DNA from: Caballeronia udeis
GTDB lineage: Bacteria > Pseudomonadota > Gammaproteobacteria > Burkholderiales > Burkholderiaceae
Assembly: GCF_001544555.2 (NCBI RefSeq)
Contig: NZ_FCOK02000062.1
Location: 1 to 58,989, forward strand
Direction: 5' to 3'
DNA: 58,989 bases
The notes under the pieces: model-generated
What the model was told of the DNA's origin: nothing
The model's input: the letters and a program-made list of their open reading frames with translations, nothing else
Databases searched by the model: none
Program-made: the position numbers and the translations under genes
Shown here: piece by piece, positions 24,403-33,120 of the stretch
Numbering within the stretch: the first letter of the stretch is position 1
Layout: each line of letters begins with the position of its first letter

Positions 24403-24858
24403 TCATTTCGTCTGATATTTCGACGAAATCAGTTCATACAATTGTGCGAAATTCTGGGGTGCGAAGCTGCTGACAGGATTGTCCCGCAACGCGCGGAGGC
24501 AATACGACCAATCAGCACTTAACGTGCCAGCGCCTTCACGCCAATTGCGGCGTGGGAGCTGCCCTGCGGCAGCGGCATCAGCAATGGCCGAAACGCAAAT
24601 TATTGCACCAGGTACGGTATCGCTGCCAGATCGGCTTTCTTTCGAACCTTGCTGACGGGCACTTCTATTGAAGCACGAAGATCGAAGAGGCGGATGATTG
24701 GCGGCGATCGAGGATCTGGAAAATGGGGGAGTCGCGCCCGGCGTGAAAGCGGGCACGATGGAATGCGGTCTTGAATGAATGACTGTCAGATTGACGCGAG
24801 AAACAGTAGGAATCCTTTCTAAGGACTCCTGCTGCTTGAATACGACATCGCCGCGCAT
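24403..24858 (-). CDS. uncertain small ORF upstream of the membrane protein
   Basis: The minus-strand frame is open for 151 codons and ends 13 bases before the membrane-protein start. The C-terminal ~70 residues read like real protein: a hydrophobic, Ala-rich stretch (GAIICVSAIADAAAAGQ), then LSADWSYCLRALRDNP and FAQLYELISSKYQTK. The N-terminal half is Ser/Arg/Pro-rich and looks non-coding, with no convincing start or leader. It may be a short secreted-type protein with an unseen start, a decayed gene, or a chance frame. The rest of 24388-24931 holds nothing else I can identify. Confidence 0.3.
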   Translation of the reverse strand: MRGDVVFKQQESLERIPTVSRVNLTVIHSRPHSIVPAFTPGATPPFSRSSIAANHPPLRSSCFNRSARQQGSKESRSGSDTVPGAIICVSAIADAAAAGQLPRRNWREGAGTLSADWSYCLRALRDNPVSSFAPQNFAQLYELISSKYQTK

Positions 24859-24931
24859 GCGTGGCAGCGAGACCGGCGCCCGGTCAACTGGGCTCGTCTC
24901 GATGCCATTCGGGGAGCGCCGGCTGTTTGAT

Positions 24932-25978
24932 TTAACTGGCCGGTTGCGCTTCGGGGAAGTGCCAGTTGCCGTTCAACACCTGTGGCTGAGGACGATAGAG
25001 GCGAACCATGTAGTTCCATCCCGATGTGATCGGCAAGCAGTTCGCCGTTTTTCCGTCGCAGCCGCCGAACTGGATGTTGATTGTCCCGTCAGCGCCTTTC
25101 TTTGCGGTGACGTTGTTGAGCGAATAAGCACCGGCCGCATTGGGCTCGTAATAGCCTTTGGCGTCGTACACGCTAACCGACCAGAATCCGTCGACCGGCA
25201 CGTCCTTGGCGCTCAGTTTGTAGATGGTTTTTCCGTCGTTGCCGGCAGGCGTGAAGTTGAGATAGGTTGCGTCCTTGTCCGGATTGCCGCCCCAGGCTGC
25301 CGCTGCGCCCACCAACCGGCGCACGGGGTCGACTTCGGCCTTGGTGCCGAACGCTCCCTTGAAGTCGGGGATTGTCGAAGCCAGGATCAGGAGCGCATCG
25401 CGTAGCTTCTTTTGGCTTGCCGCGTCCCAGTTGGGCGTTTCAAGCTTGCCCGGGCCTGCCTGGCTGACCTGGACACCGTCCTGCAGCACGTGGACCTGCT
25501 TGATATCGTCCGGGCTGCCCGGGTCGACCAAGGTGGGGATGGCGACGACCATGTAGCGCGTGCCCACGTTCTCACGCGTCAGGATATGGGTGCCCGCGCC
25601 GTAGAACACGTTCGGGGTGTAGTGATCCTCATTGATGACCTGCATGGCCATGAAGCGCTTGCCTGGATCAGGCATGGTGATTGTCACCGGTCCTGCGTCA
25701 AGGTCGAAGACACCGGACGAATAGAGCGTGTCACGATTGAGCCGGATGACGGTCTGGTGAGCAATCGATGCCGGCTCTCTCCGATGCAGGAATTTGCCCA
25801 AGCCTCCCTGCTTGGCCAAGGCGTTGACGTACATGTCGGACTCGGCACGGACGAAGTTGTCGACGGTCACGGGAACAGTGGCGCCGGCAGGGGGTGTCGT
25901 GGCAGTTTGCGCATGGGCGGCGCCAAGCATGGCGATAGCGGTGCCGATGACGCAGGTGGTCTTCAGGATTCGTTTCAC
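24932..25978 (-). CDS. periplasmic DUF1254/DUF1214 protein
   Basis: A 348-residue secreted protein. The signal peptide ends near AAHAQ (residue ~24). A DUF1254 segment follows (TVIRLNRDTLYSSGVFDLDAGPV, then RFMAMQVINEDHYTPNVFYG). The last third is DUF1214 (GFWSVSVYDAKGYYEPN, then SGWNYMVRLYRPQPQVLNGNWHFPE). These paired domains occur in many soil bacteria. Their biochemical role is not established, although some are annotated as carboxylesterase- or murein-related. The gene is single, with no operon partner in the same direction. Confidence 0.9.
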   Translation of the reverse strand: MKRILKTTCVIGTAIAMLGAAHAQTATTPPAGATVPVTVDNFVRAESDMYVNALAKQGGLGKFLHRREPASIAHQTVIRLNRDTLYSSGVFDLDAGPVTITMPDPGKRFMAMQVINEDHYTPNVFYGAGTHILTRENVGTRYMVVAIPTLVDPGSPDDIKQVHVLQDGVQVSQAGPGKLETPNWDAASQKKLRDALLILASTIPDFKGAFGTKAEVDPVRRLVGAAAAWGGNPDKDATYLNFTPAGNDGKTIYKLSAKDVPVDGFWSVSVYDAKGYYEPNAAGAYSLNNVTAKKGADGTINIQFGGCDGKTANCLPITSGWNYMVRLYRPQPQVLNGNWHFPEAQPAS

Positions 25979-26299
25979 AGGTCATTCCTTTCAGTTGCGG
26001 GCAGGGACGGTCGATGGCCGATCACCAGGTCCACCAGGACGGCCCTGTTCCCGACCGATATCAGAAACGTCAACCAAGCGCAATCGAAGCGATCAAGCGT
26101 TGGCAATTTGACGCAGCACAACGCAGCTAGACCTGAATCCGCGAGGGAATTGGGTGGAATGTGTGGGGGTTTTAGCCTTGCCTATACCAAATCGACATGG
26201 GTGAAACGGCACGGGGACAAGGCAAGCGGGTGATGCCGGTCGAATGACCGCTCGTAGCAGGACTGACGGTTGCCAATCGGGGAGCGTCGTGGATGGGGT
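25979..26299. other. intergenic, no gene seen
   Basis: About 320 bases between the DUF1254/DUF1214 gene start and the methyltransferase remnant. All six frames here give only short, unconvincing peptides. The promoter of the DUF1254 gene must lie in the first part. I see no repeat or hairpin worth naming. Confidence 0.5.
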
Positions 26300-26689
26300 T
26301 CACATTCGCGCGCACATGAGTCGACCGCGGGTGCGCAATCCGTCCTTGCGACGATGCAGGTAACACTGATTCAATTCATCGGGCTCGGCGGTTTCTGCCT
26401 CGATAAAACCCAGACTGAGGACCTGTTGACGTAGCAAGGCAGGCTCGAACGCGGACACCCAAGGCTCGCCCACGGCAGCCGCGCGTTGCCCCATGACCTC
26501 GCCAATGACCCGCTGGACCGGATCGAGCATTGAAGAGGCCACCCGGAAGTCGAAGCTGATCGAGCTGCCTTTGGGCAGGCTTGCGACAAAGCCCAGCGAC
26601 CTCATGACAAGATCACGGATTGATCTGGCGCCAACCATGCTGGGACGCGAATGGACGACCCGGACGAAGTCCATCCGCCCAGTTGTCAC
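26300..26689 (-). pseudogene. C-terminal fragment of a TIGR00027-type SAM methyltransferase
   Basis: The frame encodes 129 residues. From about residue 34, SLGFVASLPKGSSISFDF, GEPWVSAFEPALLRQQVLSLGF and DELNQCYLHRRKDGLR match the C-terminal third of the leucine-carboxyl-methyltransferase-like family (TIGR00027/PPM1-like). The final GRLMCARM corresponds to the family's end. Intact members are about 270-300 residues; the SAM-binding N-terminal part is missing and the first ~25 residues do not fit. It overlaps the end of the next oxidoreductase gene by four bases and has no plausible leader. It is best read as a remnant. Confidence 0.7.
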
Positions 26690-27648
26690 GGTTGAAAACC
26701 TGTCGTAAAGACCGTGCGTTCCTGGTTTTCATTGGCCCAGTGATCCTCGACCTGGGACAAGGGAACCGGGTTCGTCGCGATCTTGAAGCCGCCGGGGACT
26801 GTGGCGTTCAACAAGTGTTCGATCGAACCCAGGATGCGCGGCATTGGAATGCTGCCAAAACCGCTGCCCATCAGTTCAATAGCCGATGATCGAAGTACTG
26901 CGCCAGGCAGCGTGATGGTTCCCGCGCTCATGGCGCCAATCTCGACAAACCGGAGTGGGATAGTCTCCGGCGATGCCTTGGCGGCAGCCACCAGCAACAT
27001 CTCTGCGCTTTGCCCCCAAAGATAGTCGAGCACCACGCCAACACCCTCCTTGAACTGCTGCTGCAACTCGCTCTCCAGCGCGGCGTTGTCCTGCGCGAGA
27101 CTGATCGTCACGTCAGCGCCGAGCGCTCTCAGAGACTGCAGGGTGTCAGCGTTTCGCCCGGTTGCAATCACCTTGCCTGCACCCAGGTATTTCGCAACCT
27201 GCACGGCGAGCCGGCCCGACACGCCGGTCGCGCCATTGATCAGTACGGTCTCTCCCTTCACCAGCTTTGCGCGTTCCGTCAAAGCCGCCCATGACGACAT
27301 CCCCGGAATAGCGATTGCCGCCGCAGTCACATCATCCAGCGCCGCCGGCAAAGGAATGCATTGCGTCTTCCTGACGATGCAGTACTCGGCCATGCCGCCG
27401 AAGGGCGCCTCGGGCAGGGCGAAATAGACGCGTGTGCCATCCTCGAGAACGCCCGTGCCATCGACTCCGGGCACGAGAGGGAGCCTGGCGGACGAGCTAT
27501 AGTGCTTGCCCGATGCCCGGCTCCTGGTGACATGGCTCAGCGCGGATGCTACAACCGCGACACGGACCACGCCTTCGCTTGCGGCTGGATTGGGGAAGTC
27601 GGTATAAACCGGCGTCGCGCCGGATTCCTTAACGAGTGCTGCTTTCAT
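26686..27648 (-). CDS. zinc-free MDR oxidoreductase (quinone reductase-like)
   Basis: A 320-residue medium-chain reductase. The N-terminal half has VPGVDGTGVLEDGTRVYFALPEAPFGGMAEY (only the short parts matter: PGVDGTG and FGGMAEY). The nucleotide-binding half has VLINGATGVSGRLAVQVAKYLGAGKVIATGRN. No catalytic or structural zinc ligands are evident, so it should be a NADPH-dependent reductase of quinones or enones. It is divergent from a MarR-type gene with an operator-like palindrome between them, the usual set-up for an electrophile-sensing MarR and its target. Confidence 0.88.
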   Translation of the reverse strand: MKAALVKESGATPVYTDFPNPAASEGVVRVAVVASALSHVTRSRASGKHYSSSARLPLVPGVDGTGVLEDGTRVYFALPEAPFGGMAEYCIVRKTQCIPLPAALDDVTAAAIAIPGMSSWAALTERAKLVKGETVLINGATGVSGRLAVQVAKYLGAGKVIATGRNADTLQSLRALGADVTISLAQDNAALESELQQQFKEGVGVVLDYLWGQSAEMLLVAAAKASPETIPLRFVEIGAMSAGTITLPGAVLRSSAIELMGSGFGSIPMPRILGSIEHLLNATVPGGFKIATNPVPLSQVEDHWANENQERTVFTTGFQP

Positions 27649-27709
27649 GTCTGCTCTCCTTTGCCAGGTATCCGGGCGTGGGCATCACCCAGGATTGAAT
27701 CATCGAATG

Positions 27710-27728
27710 TATGTGTATTCTGCACATA
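27710..27728. promoter_or_regulatory. MarR-type operator candidate
   Basis: TATGTG (27710-27715) and CACATA (27723-27728) form a perfect 6-bp inverted repeat with a 7-base centre, 30 bases before the MarR start and 62 before the divergent oxidoreductase start. A 19-base dyad fits a MarR dimer site. Confidence 0.55.
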
Positions 27729-27757
27729 TAAAGCAATTGACACGGAATCGAACCGCG

Positions 27758-28209
27758 ATGGGGAAGGAAATACGCGAACTGCGCGAAGCACTATTGGACC
27801 TTGCCGGCGTGCTCAACCGGCCGCAACCTGATGCTGCGCTCATTGAAGCGCCGGCGTCGATCTTGATCGTGCACTTTTTCCGCTGCTTGCCAGAGTGGCA
27901 CGGCTGGGGCCGCTTGGGATTGTCGAACTGGCCGAACTGGCGGGGCGCGACTACACCACGGTCAGCAGGCAGATCGCCAAGCTGGAGAGCCTGGGACTTG
28001 TCGCCCGTTGTCCAAGCCCGAACGACGGACGGGTTCGCGCAGCCGTCATTACAGACCAGGGGCAGGTAATGACAGACGCGCTGGACGCAGCGCGTCAGAA
28101 AATCATTGAAGAATTGCTGGCCGGCTGGGATGCAAAAGAAGTGGGTGAGCTAGCCCGTCTGCTTCGAAAATTTGCGGATGATGCGCTTGGGTGGGTCAAG
28201 ACTTCGTAA
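27758..28209 (+). pseudogene. MarR-family regulator with one-base frameshift
   Basis: Two frames together encode a MarR protein of about 150 residues. The first reads MGKEIRELREALLDLAGVLNRPQPDAALIEA, then loses frame after 27850. The other frame continues AGVDLDRALFPLLARVARLGPLGIVELAELAGRDYTTVSRQIAKLESLGLVAR into the winged helix. It then runs on through PNDGRVRAAVITDQGQ to the stop at 28209. Restoring one G between 27850 and 27851 (GCG-CCGGC to GCG-GCCGGC) rebuilds a normal protein. The winged helix itself is intact. Either the strain carries a null allele, derepressing the divergent reductase, or this is a base-call error. The start at 27758 is an ATG without a strong leader. Confidence 0.8.
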
Positions 28210-28260
28210 ATAGCGTCGTACGTGACTCGGTGAAGGTGGCTTCGTCACAGTGTGAAGTGC

Positions 28261-29733
28261 TCATGTGGATATATTCTCCAGCGCAACATTCCGGGTCTTC
28301 GGTCCGAGTATTGCAATAGCGCAAATAACCACGATCATGGCTCCCGAGATAAACACGAACACTCCGTTCACGCCAAACTCCTTCAGGCACCAGGCAATCA
28401 CGAAGGCGGAGAACATAGCGGAGACCCGGCTCCACGAATACACGAAGCCTACGGCCCGTGCTCGAATGCTGGTGGGGAACAGTTCGGCCTGGTATGCGTG
28501 ATAACTGAACGAGATGATGTTGCCCGCAAGGACCAGACATACGCCGAGGCTGACCAGCATGATTGTTTCACGCGCCTGGCTGAACATCAGGCCACACGCG
28601 ACATTGATTGCGGCCATCACAATGATCACTGTCTTGCGCTCGAATCTGTCGGCGATCAGCATTCCGAGCAGCGGCCCGAGGGGGGCGGCAATCGCGATGA
28701 TCGATGCATACATGAGGCTGCTGGTGACCGTGATGCCCTGCTTGATCAACAGGGTGGGAATCCAGTTGGCGAATCCGTAATAGCCCATGGTCTGGAAGAC
28801 ATGGAAGATGATTAGCATAGCTACGCGCTTACGGTAAGGTGCCACCAGCAAGTCCCGGAACGACGCCCGGGCTCTCACCGGCTCGGGCAGCGCGGGCGCG
28901 GGCAACGCCCTTCCGTATTCTTTTTCGACGCGCGCTTCAATGCGTGTCATGACGGCGTCGGCTTCATCAATACGCCCTTGCTGCGCAAGCCAGCGCGGAC
29001 TCTCCGGAAGCCGCCTCCGTACCCACCATACGACCAGCGCGCCAACCACGCCCGTGAAGACCACACAACGCCAGCCATCCATACCGAACACCTGACGCGG
29101 AACCAGCAGGTAAGACAGGAACGCAACCATAGGAACCGCACAGAAGCCGATAGCCTGCGAGCATGCCGACGCACGACCTCGAATGTGCTTCGGAACAAGC
29201 TCCGAGATATATGTCCCAATGGTCACTATCTCCACGCCGATCCCGACGCCTGCTATAAAGCGCCACAGGTTCAATCCGAAGGCGGTGTCCTGAAACGCCA
29301 TGATGATGTTCGCCACGGTGTACCAGAGCAGCGAGTAAGTGAAAATCGCGCGACGGCCGAATTTATCGGCGAGAAAGCCGCACGCTGCCGTTCCGATAAA
29401 AAGACCGGCGAACAGCGCTGCGATGAAACTCGCTACGCCGCTCGTGCCGAACAGGCCACGTGTGGTCGAAGTCAGGATGCCGCTCCTGACCAGTCCCGGT
29501 GCGATATAACCGGAAAACATCAGGTCGTAGAGTTCAAAGAACAGGCCGAGACTCAACAGCATCACGAGCTGCCAGATCGTCTTTGTTGCGGGCAGCCGGT
29601 CTAGCCGCGCCGAGATCCGCGCTGCGCCGAGCGCAACGTCGTTCGCGGCGGCTTCGGCTTGGGCAGACGCATCCGGCATGGCGCCGGGATGGGCAACGGC
29701 TGTAGAAAAAGCAGCATGATTCGACGATTCCAT
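28261..29733 (-). CDS. MFS transporter (metabolite:H+ symporter type)
   Basis: A 490-residue inner-membrane carrier with a long N-terminal cytoplasmic tail and about twelve helices. The first membrane block has LVMLLSLGLFFELYDLMFSG. The signature loop is FLADKFGRRAIF, the helix-4 region is FIAGVGIGVEIVTIGTYISE, and the second-half copy is LIADRFERKTVI. This type includes aromatic and aliphatic organic-acid importers. I start at 29733, preceded by ATGGAGACAGGCG; the frame is open to 29796. It is the last gene of the run with CaiB and HMG-CoA lyase, so it likely imports the acid they act on. Confidence 0.87.
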   Translation of the reverse strand: MESSNHAAFSTAVAHPGAMPDASAQAEAAANDVALGAARISARLDRLPATKTIWQLVMLLSLGLFFELYDLMFSGYIAPGLVRSGILTSTTRGLFGTSGVASFIAALFAGLFIGTAACGFLADKFGRRAIFTYSLLWYTVANIIMAFQDTAFGLNLWRFIAGVGIGVEIVTIGTYISELVPKHIRGRASACSQAIGFCAVPMVAFLSYLLVPRQVFGMDGWRCVVFTGVVGALVVWWVRRRLPESPRWLAQQGRIDEADAVMTRIEARVEKEYGRALPAPALPEPVRARASFRDLLVAPYRKRVAMLIIFHVFQTMGYYGFANWIPTLLIKQGITVTSSLMYASIIAIAAPLGPLLGMLIADRFERKTVIIVMAAINVACGLMFSQARETIMLVSLGVCLVLAGNIISFSYHAYQAELFPTSIRARAVGFVYSWSRVSAMFSAFVIAWCLKEFGVNGVFVFISGAMIVVICAIAILGPKTRNVALENIST

Positions 29734-29798
29734 CGCCTGTCTCCATGAGTTCCGGTCTTGTGCCGGGTTGAATAATGTTCCGGGATTTTTATGCACTC

Positions 29799-31007
29799 TC
29801 AGGCGGCTTTCGGGTGCACGGCGGAAGTGAGTTCGGCGATCTCTGTTTCACTGTAGCCGAGCGCGCGTAACACCTCGGCCGTATGCTCGCCAACCTTCGC
29901 AATAGGTTGACGCGGTTGCAGGCGCTCGCCGTTCATGGAGATGGGCAGGAGCGGCATTGCTGTTTCGGTTCCGTCGTCCAGTGTCAACGTCGCAAGGCCG
30001 CCGCTTTCGATCAAATGCTTGTCTTCGAAAAGATCCTCGGGCTTGGTGATCGAAGCAAACGGGATATGACTGCTTTCGAACTGCGGTGTCAGCGCCGAGC
30101 CTTCGAACTGGCTCAACGTTTCACCCAGCGTTTGGAGTAGCCACGGACGCACGACCACGCGATCATTGTTGGTCGCCAGCCGCGGATCCGCGAGCAGATC
30201 GGGCCGGTCGAGAATGGTGCACAGCGCGCGCCACTGCGTATCTCCCGTCGCCGCAATGAACATCTGTTCGCCTCCGCGAAGCGTAAGGACGTCGTACACG
30301 GCCCACGCGCTGATGCGCTCAGGCATCGGGGCAGCCGCGACACCTGTCGCAGCGAACTGCTGCATATGCTGGGCTGACAGCAGCACACAATTCTCGAACA
30401 GTGCGCTTTGCACTTCCTTGCCGGCACCGCTCGACTTGCGCTCGAAGAGCGCAGCAAGCACGCCAATCGCGCCGAACATGCCGCCCATGATGTCGTTCAC
30501 GGAGCTTCCCGCCCGCAGCGGCCGGCCGACCGGACCCGTCATATAAGCGAGGCCCGCCATCATCTGCACGACTTCATCAAGTGCGAGGCGATGTTCGTAG
30601 GGACCGTTGAGAAAGCCCTTGTGCGACACATAGATCAACCCGGGATCGCGCGCTTTCAAACTCTCGTAGTCGAGCCCAAGCGTTGCCATGCGGCCAGGCT
30701 TGAAGTTTTCGATAAAGACATCGGCCGTATCGACCAGCTTGTGAAGCGCGCTGAGACCCGCTTCGGTATCGAGGTCGAGCGCGATGCTCTTCTTGTTGCG
30801 GTTGAAGGTACGGAAAAAGCCTGCCCCGGTGCCCAGCAGGCGCCGTGTGCCGTCCCCGCGCGGCGGTTCGACCTTGATGACTTCAGCGCCGAGATCTCCC
30901 AGGATCATGCCGCAGGTCGGCCCCATCACCATGTGCGACAACTCGATCACGCGGATACCTGCCAGGGGCAGGGCGGTGCTTTGTTCGGAAGACGTGGAGG
31001 GGTTCAT
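29799..31007 (-). CDS. CaiB/BaiF-family CoA-transferase
   Basis: A 402-residue family III CoA-transferase, expected to move CoA between an acyl-CoA donor and a free acid. Motifs include LPLAGIRVIELSHMVMGP near residue 13, GDLGAEVIKVEPPRGD (residues ~37-52), NKKSIALDLDTEAG and NFKPGRM. D172, in VNDIMGG, sits where formyl-CoA transferase has its catalytic Asp169 (numbering from memory). The start ATG overlaps the HMG-CoA lyase stop by four bases, so the two are coupled. With the lyase the natural substrate is a 3-hydroxy-3-methylglutarate-like acid; human SUGCT, a family member, uses glutarate and HMG. Donor and exact acid are inferred. Confidence 0.9.
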   Translation of the reverse strand: MNPSTSSEQSTALPLAGIRVIELSHMVMGPTCGMILGDLGAEVIKVEPPRGDGTRRLLGTGAGFFRTFNRNKKSIALDLDTEAGLSALHKLVDTADVFIENFKPGRMATLGLDYESLKARDPGLIYVSHKGFLNGPYEHRLALDEVVQMMAGLAYMTGPVGRPLRAGSSVNDIMGGMFGAIGVLAALFERKSSGAGKEVQSALFENCVLLSAQHMQQFAATGVAAAPMPERISAWAVYDVLTLRGGEQMFIAATGDTQWRALCTILDRPDLLADPRLATNNDRVVVRPWLLQTLGETLSQFEGSALTPQFESSHIPFASITKPEDLFEDKHLIESGGLATLTLDDGTETAMPLLPISMNGERLQPRQPIAKVGEHTAEVLRALGYSETEIAELTSAVHPKAA

Positions 31008-31933
31008 CGAGCGGCCTTTGATGCATGGAATTGAGAGGGAACACCGGCGCGTGCGAGGTATCCATACAGTGGCTCGCCGGGCAGCGCTTGTTCGAGCACG
31101 CTGCGCGAGGCGATCAGTTTTTCTATATTGATGCCGGTCTCGTAGCCCATGCTTTGCAGCATGAAGACAAGGTCTTCGGTGTTGACGTTGCCGGTAGCGC
31201 CCGGCGCATGCGGACAGCCGCCGAGTCCGGCCAGCGAAGAATCCATCTCCCGGATGCCGTGTTGCAGGGCGATCAGCGTGTTGGCAAGGCCAAGACCGCG
31301 AGTGTCATGGAAGTGCACGGAGCGAAGCCTGTCGCCCGCAATGCCACGCACCAGGTCGATGATCTCTCCCACTTGACGGGGCGTGGCCTGACCCGTCGTA
31401 TCGCCGAGTGCGATCACGTCGGCGCCTGCTTCGAGCGCTTGCCGTGCGATGTCGCGGATATCGTCATAAGGCACGTTGCCTTGCAACGTGCAGCCAAACA
31501 CGGTGGATAGTCCCGCAATGGTTTCGGCACGGCCTTTGGCGAGCGAACATATCTCTGCAAACGCGCTGATCATCTCTGCGGGCGTTTTGCGCACGTTCGC
31601 GAGACTGTGGGCGGCGCTGACGGATATCGGCGCGACGATCCGGTGGACGCCGGAGCCGATCGCACGCTGCGCCCCCTTTACGTTGGGAACGAGGGCGGTC
31701 ACCACGAGGCCGTCGTGGGTTAGCGCATGGGCAATGACTGCTTCGGCGTCCGCCATTTGCGGCAGCAGCTTCGCCGGCACGAATGACGCGACCTCCATGT
31801 GACGAACGCCGGCTTCGAAGGCGGCGTCGATCCAGCGTTTCTTGTCGTCCGTCGACATGATCCGCGAGATGCTCTGGAGGCCGTCGCGCATGCCGACCTC
31901 GGTGACGATCACGCGTTCGGTGGGGAGGTTCAT
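31004..31933 (-). CDS. hydroxymethylglutaryl-CoA lyase
   Basis: A 309-residue TIM-barrel lyase that should split HMG-CoA into acetoacetate and acetyl-CoA. E12-V-G-M-R16-D17-G-L-Q20 is the metal and substrate motif at the start. H207-F-H209 and N251 (in GNVNTED) are the remaining metal-site region. The signature loop with catalytic cysteine is GLGGC240PHAPGATG. Length is normal. It is the first structural gene after the LysR gene, and overlaps the CoA-transferase by four bases. The leucine-catabolism lyase (liuE) belongs to this family but would sit with liuABCD; their absence points to a separate role. Confidence 0.93.
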   Translation of the reverse strand: MNLPTERVIVTEVGMRDGLQSISRIMSTDDKKRWIDAAFEAGVRHMEVASFVPAKLLPQMADAEAVIAHALTHDGLVVTALVPNVKGAQRAIGSGVHRIVAPISVSAAHSLANVRKTPAEMISAFAEICSLAKGRAETIAGLSTVFGCTLQGNVPYDDIRDIARQALEAGADVIALGDTTGQATPRQVGEIIDLVRGIAGDRLRSVHFHDTRGLGLANTLIALQHGIREMDSSLAGLGGCPHAPGATGNVNTEDLVFMLQSMGYETGINIEKLIASRSVLEQALPGEPLYGYLARAGVPSQFHASKAAR

Positions 31934-31940
31934 CGTTTTC

Positions 31941-31963
31941 TCAACTCAACATGACAAAGTTGA
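31941..31963. promoter_or_regulatory. LysR-box candidate before the HMG-CoA lyase
   Basis: TCAACT (31941-31946) and AGTTGA (31958-31963) form a perfect inverted repeat with an 11-base spacer, giving the T-N11-A arrangement of LysR operators. It lies 8 bases upstream of the lyase start codon, on the minus strand, which is close for an activator site; it might be the downstream of two sites. It supports control by the LysR gene immediately upstream. Confidence 0.45.
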
Positions 31964-32117
31964 ATTGGAGCGTGACGCGCCAGGCCCGTGATGGAAAGAC
32001 TCGTTTGGCGATGCAGTCCATCTTGCCCCGCGATGGCTGATGACGCTTATGTGACGGGGCGAGATGCCTGAAACGGGAAAACCCTTAAGGGCTTGTGGGG
32101 AGTAGTGGCGCGGTGCT

Positions 32118-33011
32118 TCAGCGAGTGGCCATCAGGTGCTCGATCAGTCGCGATGCCGGCAACGTCAGGGCCGCACGATCACGCACGCAAATGACGAAGC
32201 GCCGTTCGGCCCACGCTTCGGCCAGCGGAATCACTGCGAGCCCGTACTGTTCCCGGACCAGGGGGTTCACCGCTTCCAGAGGCAGGATCGCCACAGCGAG
32301 GCCCGCCTGGATGAATCGATACGCCGCATCGAAAGTCGAGACGTAGGCGCGGTAAGTCAGCTCTCGCCCCTTTTCCGCGGCAATGCGCTGCATCAGCGCG
32401 TTCACTGACGCGTTCGACGATAGCCCAAGGTGATCCAGGTCAAGCGTCTGCACGAAGCCGATTGCCGGCTCTCCTGCCAGCGGATGGTCCTTCGGGACCA
32501 CGAGCGCAAGATGGTCTGAACGGTACGTGGTCACGTCGAGTTCACGGGTGGAGACGAAATCGCGGCAGATGCCGATATCGGCGGCTCCTTCTTCCAGTCC
32601 GCGTACGATGTCGGCGCTCGTCCGTTCTTCCACGTCGACGCGCACGCCCGGGTTAGCTTCCAGGAACCGGGAGAGCGCTTCAGGAAGAAACTCGACCATC
32701 GAAGACACGTTCGCCAGAACGCGCACATGTCCGCGGCCACCGGCGGCGTATTCACTGAGCTCCGCCTGCAAGCGCTCATGGTCACGCATGATCAGCCGCG
32801 CGTGCTTGAGCAGCGCCTCGCCTGCGGCGGTCGGCCTGACGCCGCGCTGGCTACGCGACAGCAATGCCGTATCGACCAACGTTTCCAGGTCCGCTAAACG
32901 CTTGCTGACGGCCGAAGGCGCGATGAACTCGCGCTCGGCGGCGCGCGCGATCGTTCCTTCTTCGCATACCGCGATGAAAAGTCGAAGACTGATCTGGTCG
33001 ATTTGCCACAT
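32118..33011 (-). CDS. LysR-family regulator of the HMG module
   Basis: A 297-residue LysR protein. The helix-turn-helix is QISLRLFIAVCEEGTIARAAEREFIAPSAVSKRLADLE, and the effector domain begins near GHVRVLANVSSMVEFLPEAL. It lies 184 bases upstream of the lyase gene on the same strand rather than divergently, which is less common for LysR genes. A readthrough transcript or an operator in the 31934-32117 gap would connect them. It is more likely to serve this cluster than the asparaginase operon, 109 bases further upstream. Confidence 0.9.
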   Translation of the reverse strand: MWQIDQISLRLFIAVCEEGTIARAAEREFIAPSAVSKRLADLETLVDTALLSRSQRGVRPTAAGEALLKHARLIMRDHERLQAELSEYAAGGRGHVRVLANVSSMVEFLPEALSRFLEANPGVRVDVEERTSADIVRGLEEGAADIGICRDFVSTRELDVTTYRSDHLALVVPKDHPLAGEPAIGFVQTLDLDHLGLSSNASVNALMQRIAAEKGRELTYRAYVSTFDAAYRFIQAGLAVAILPLEAVNPLVREQYGLAVIPLAEAWAERRFVICVRDRAALTLPASRLIEHLMATR

Positions 33012-33120
33012 GGTTGAGCGCCCGGGAGTAAACGACCGTAGTTTGCACCAGCTTGAGCGTATTGACCGCTGGGACGTCTCCCGTCTATTGGCGTCCTGGG
33101 CCTCGCGCGCATAGGCCGGG

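Noticed and set aside
31004..31933. Calling the HMG-CoA lyase the leucine-pathway enzyme (liuE/mvaB).
   Set aside because: No isovaleryl-CoA dehydrogenase or methylcrotonyl-CoA carboxylase genes are nearby; neighbours suggest another use.
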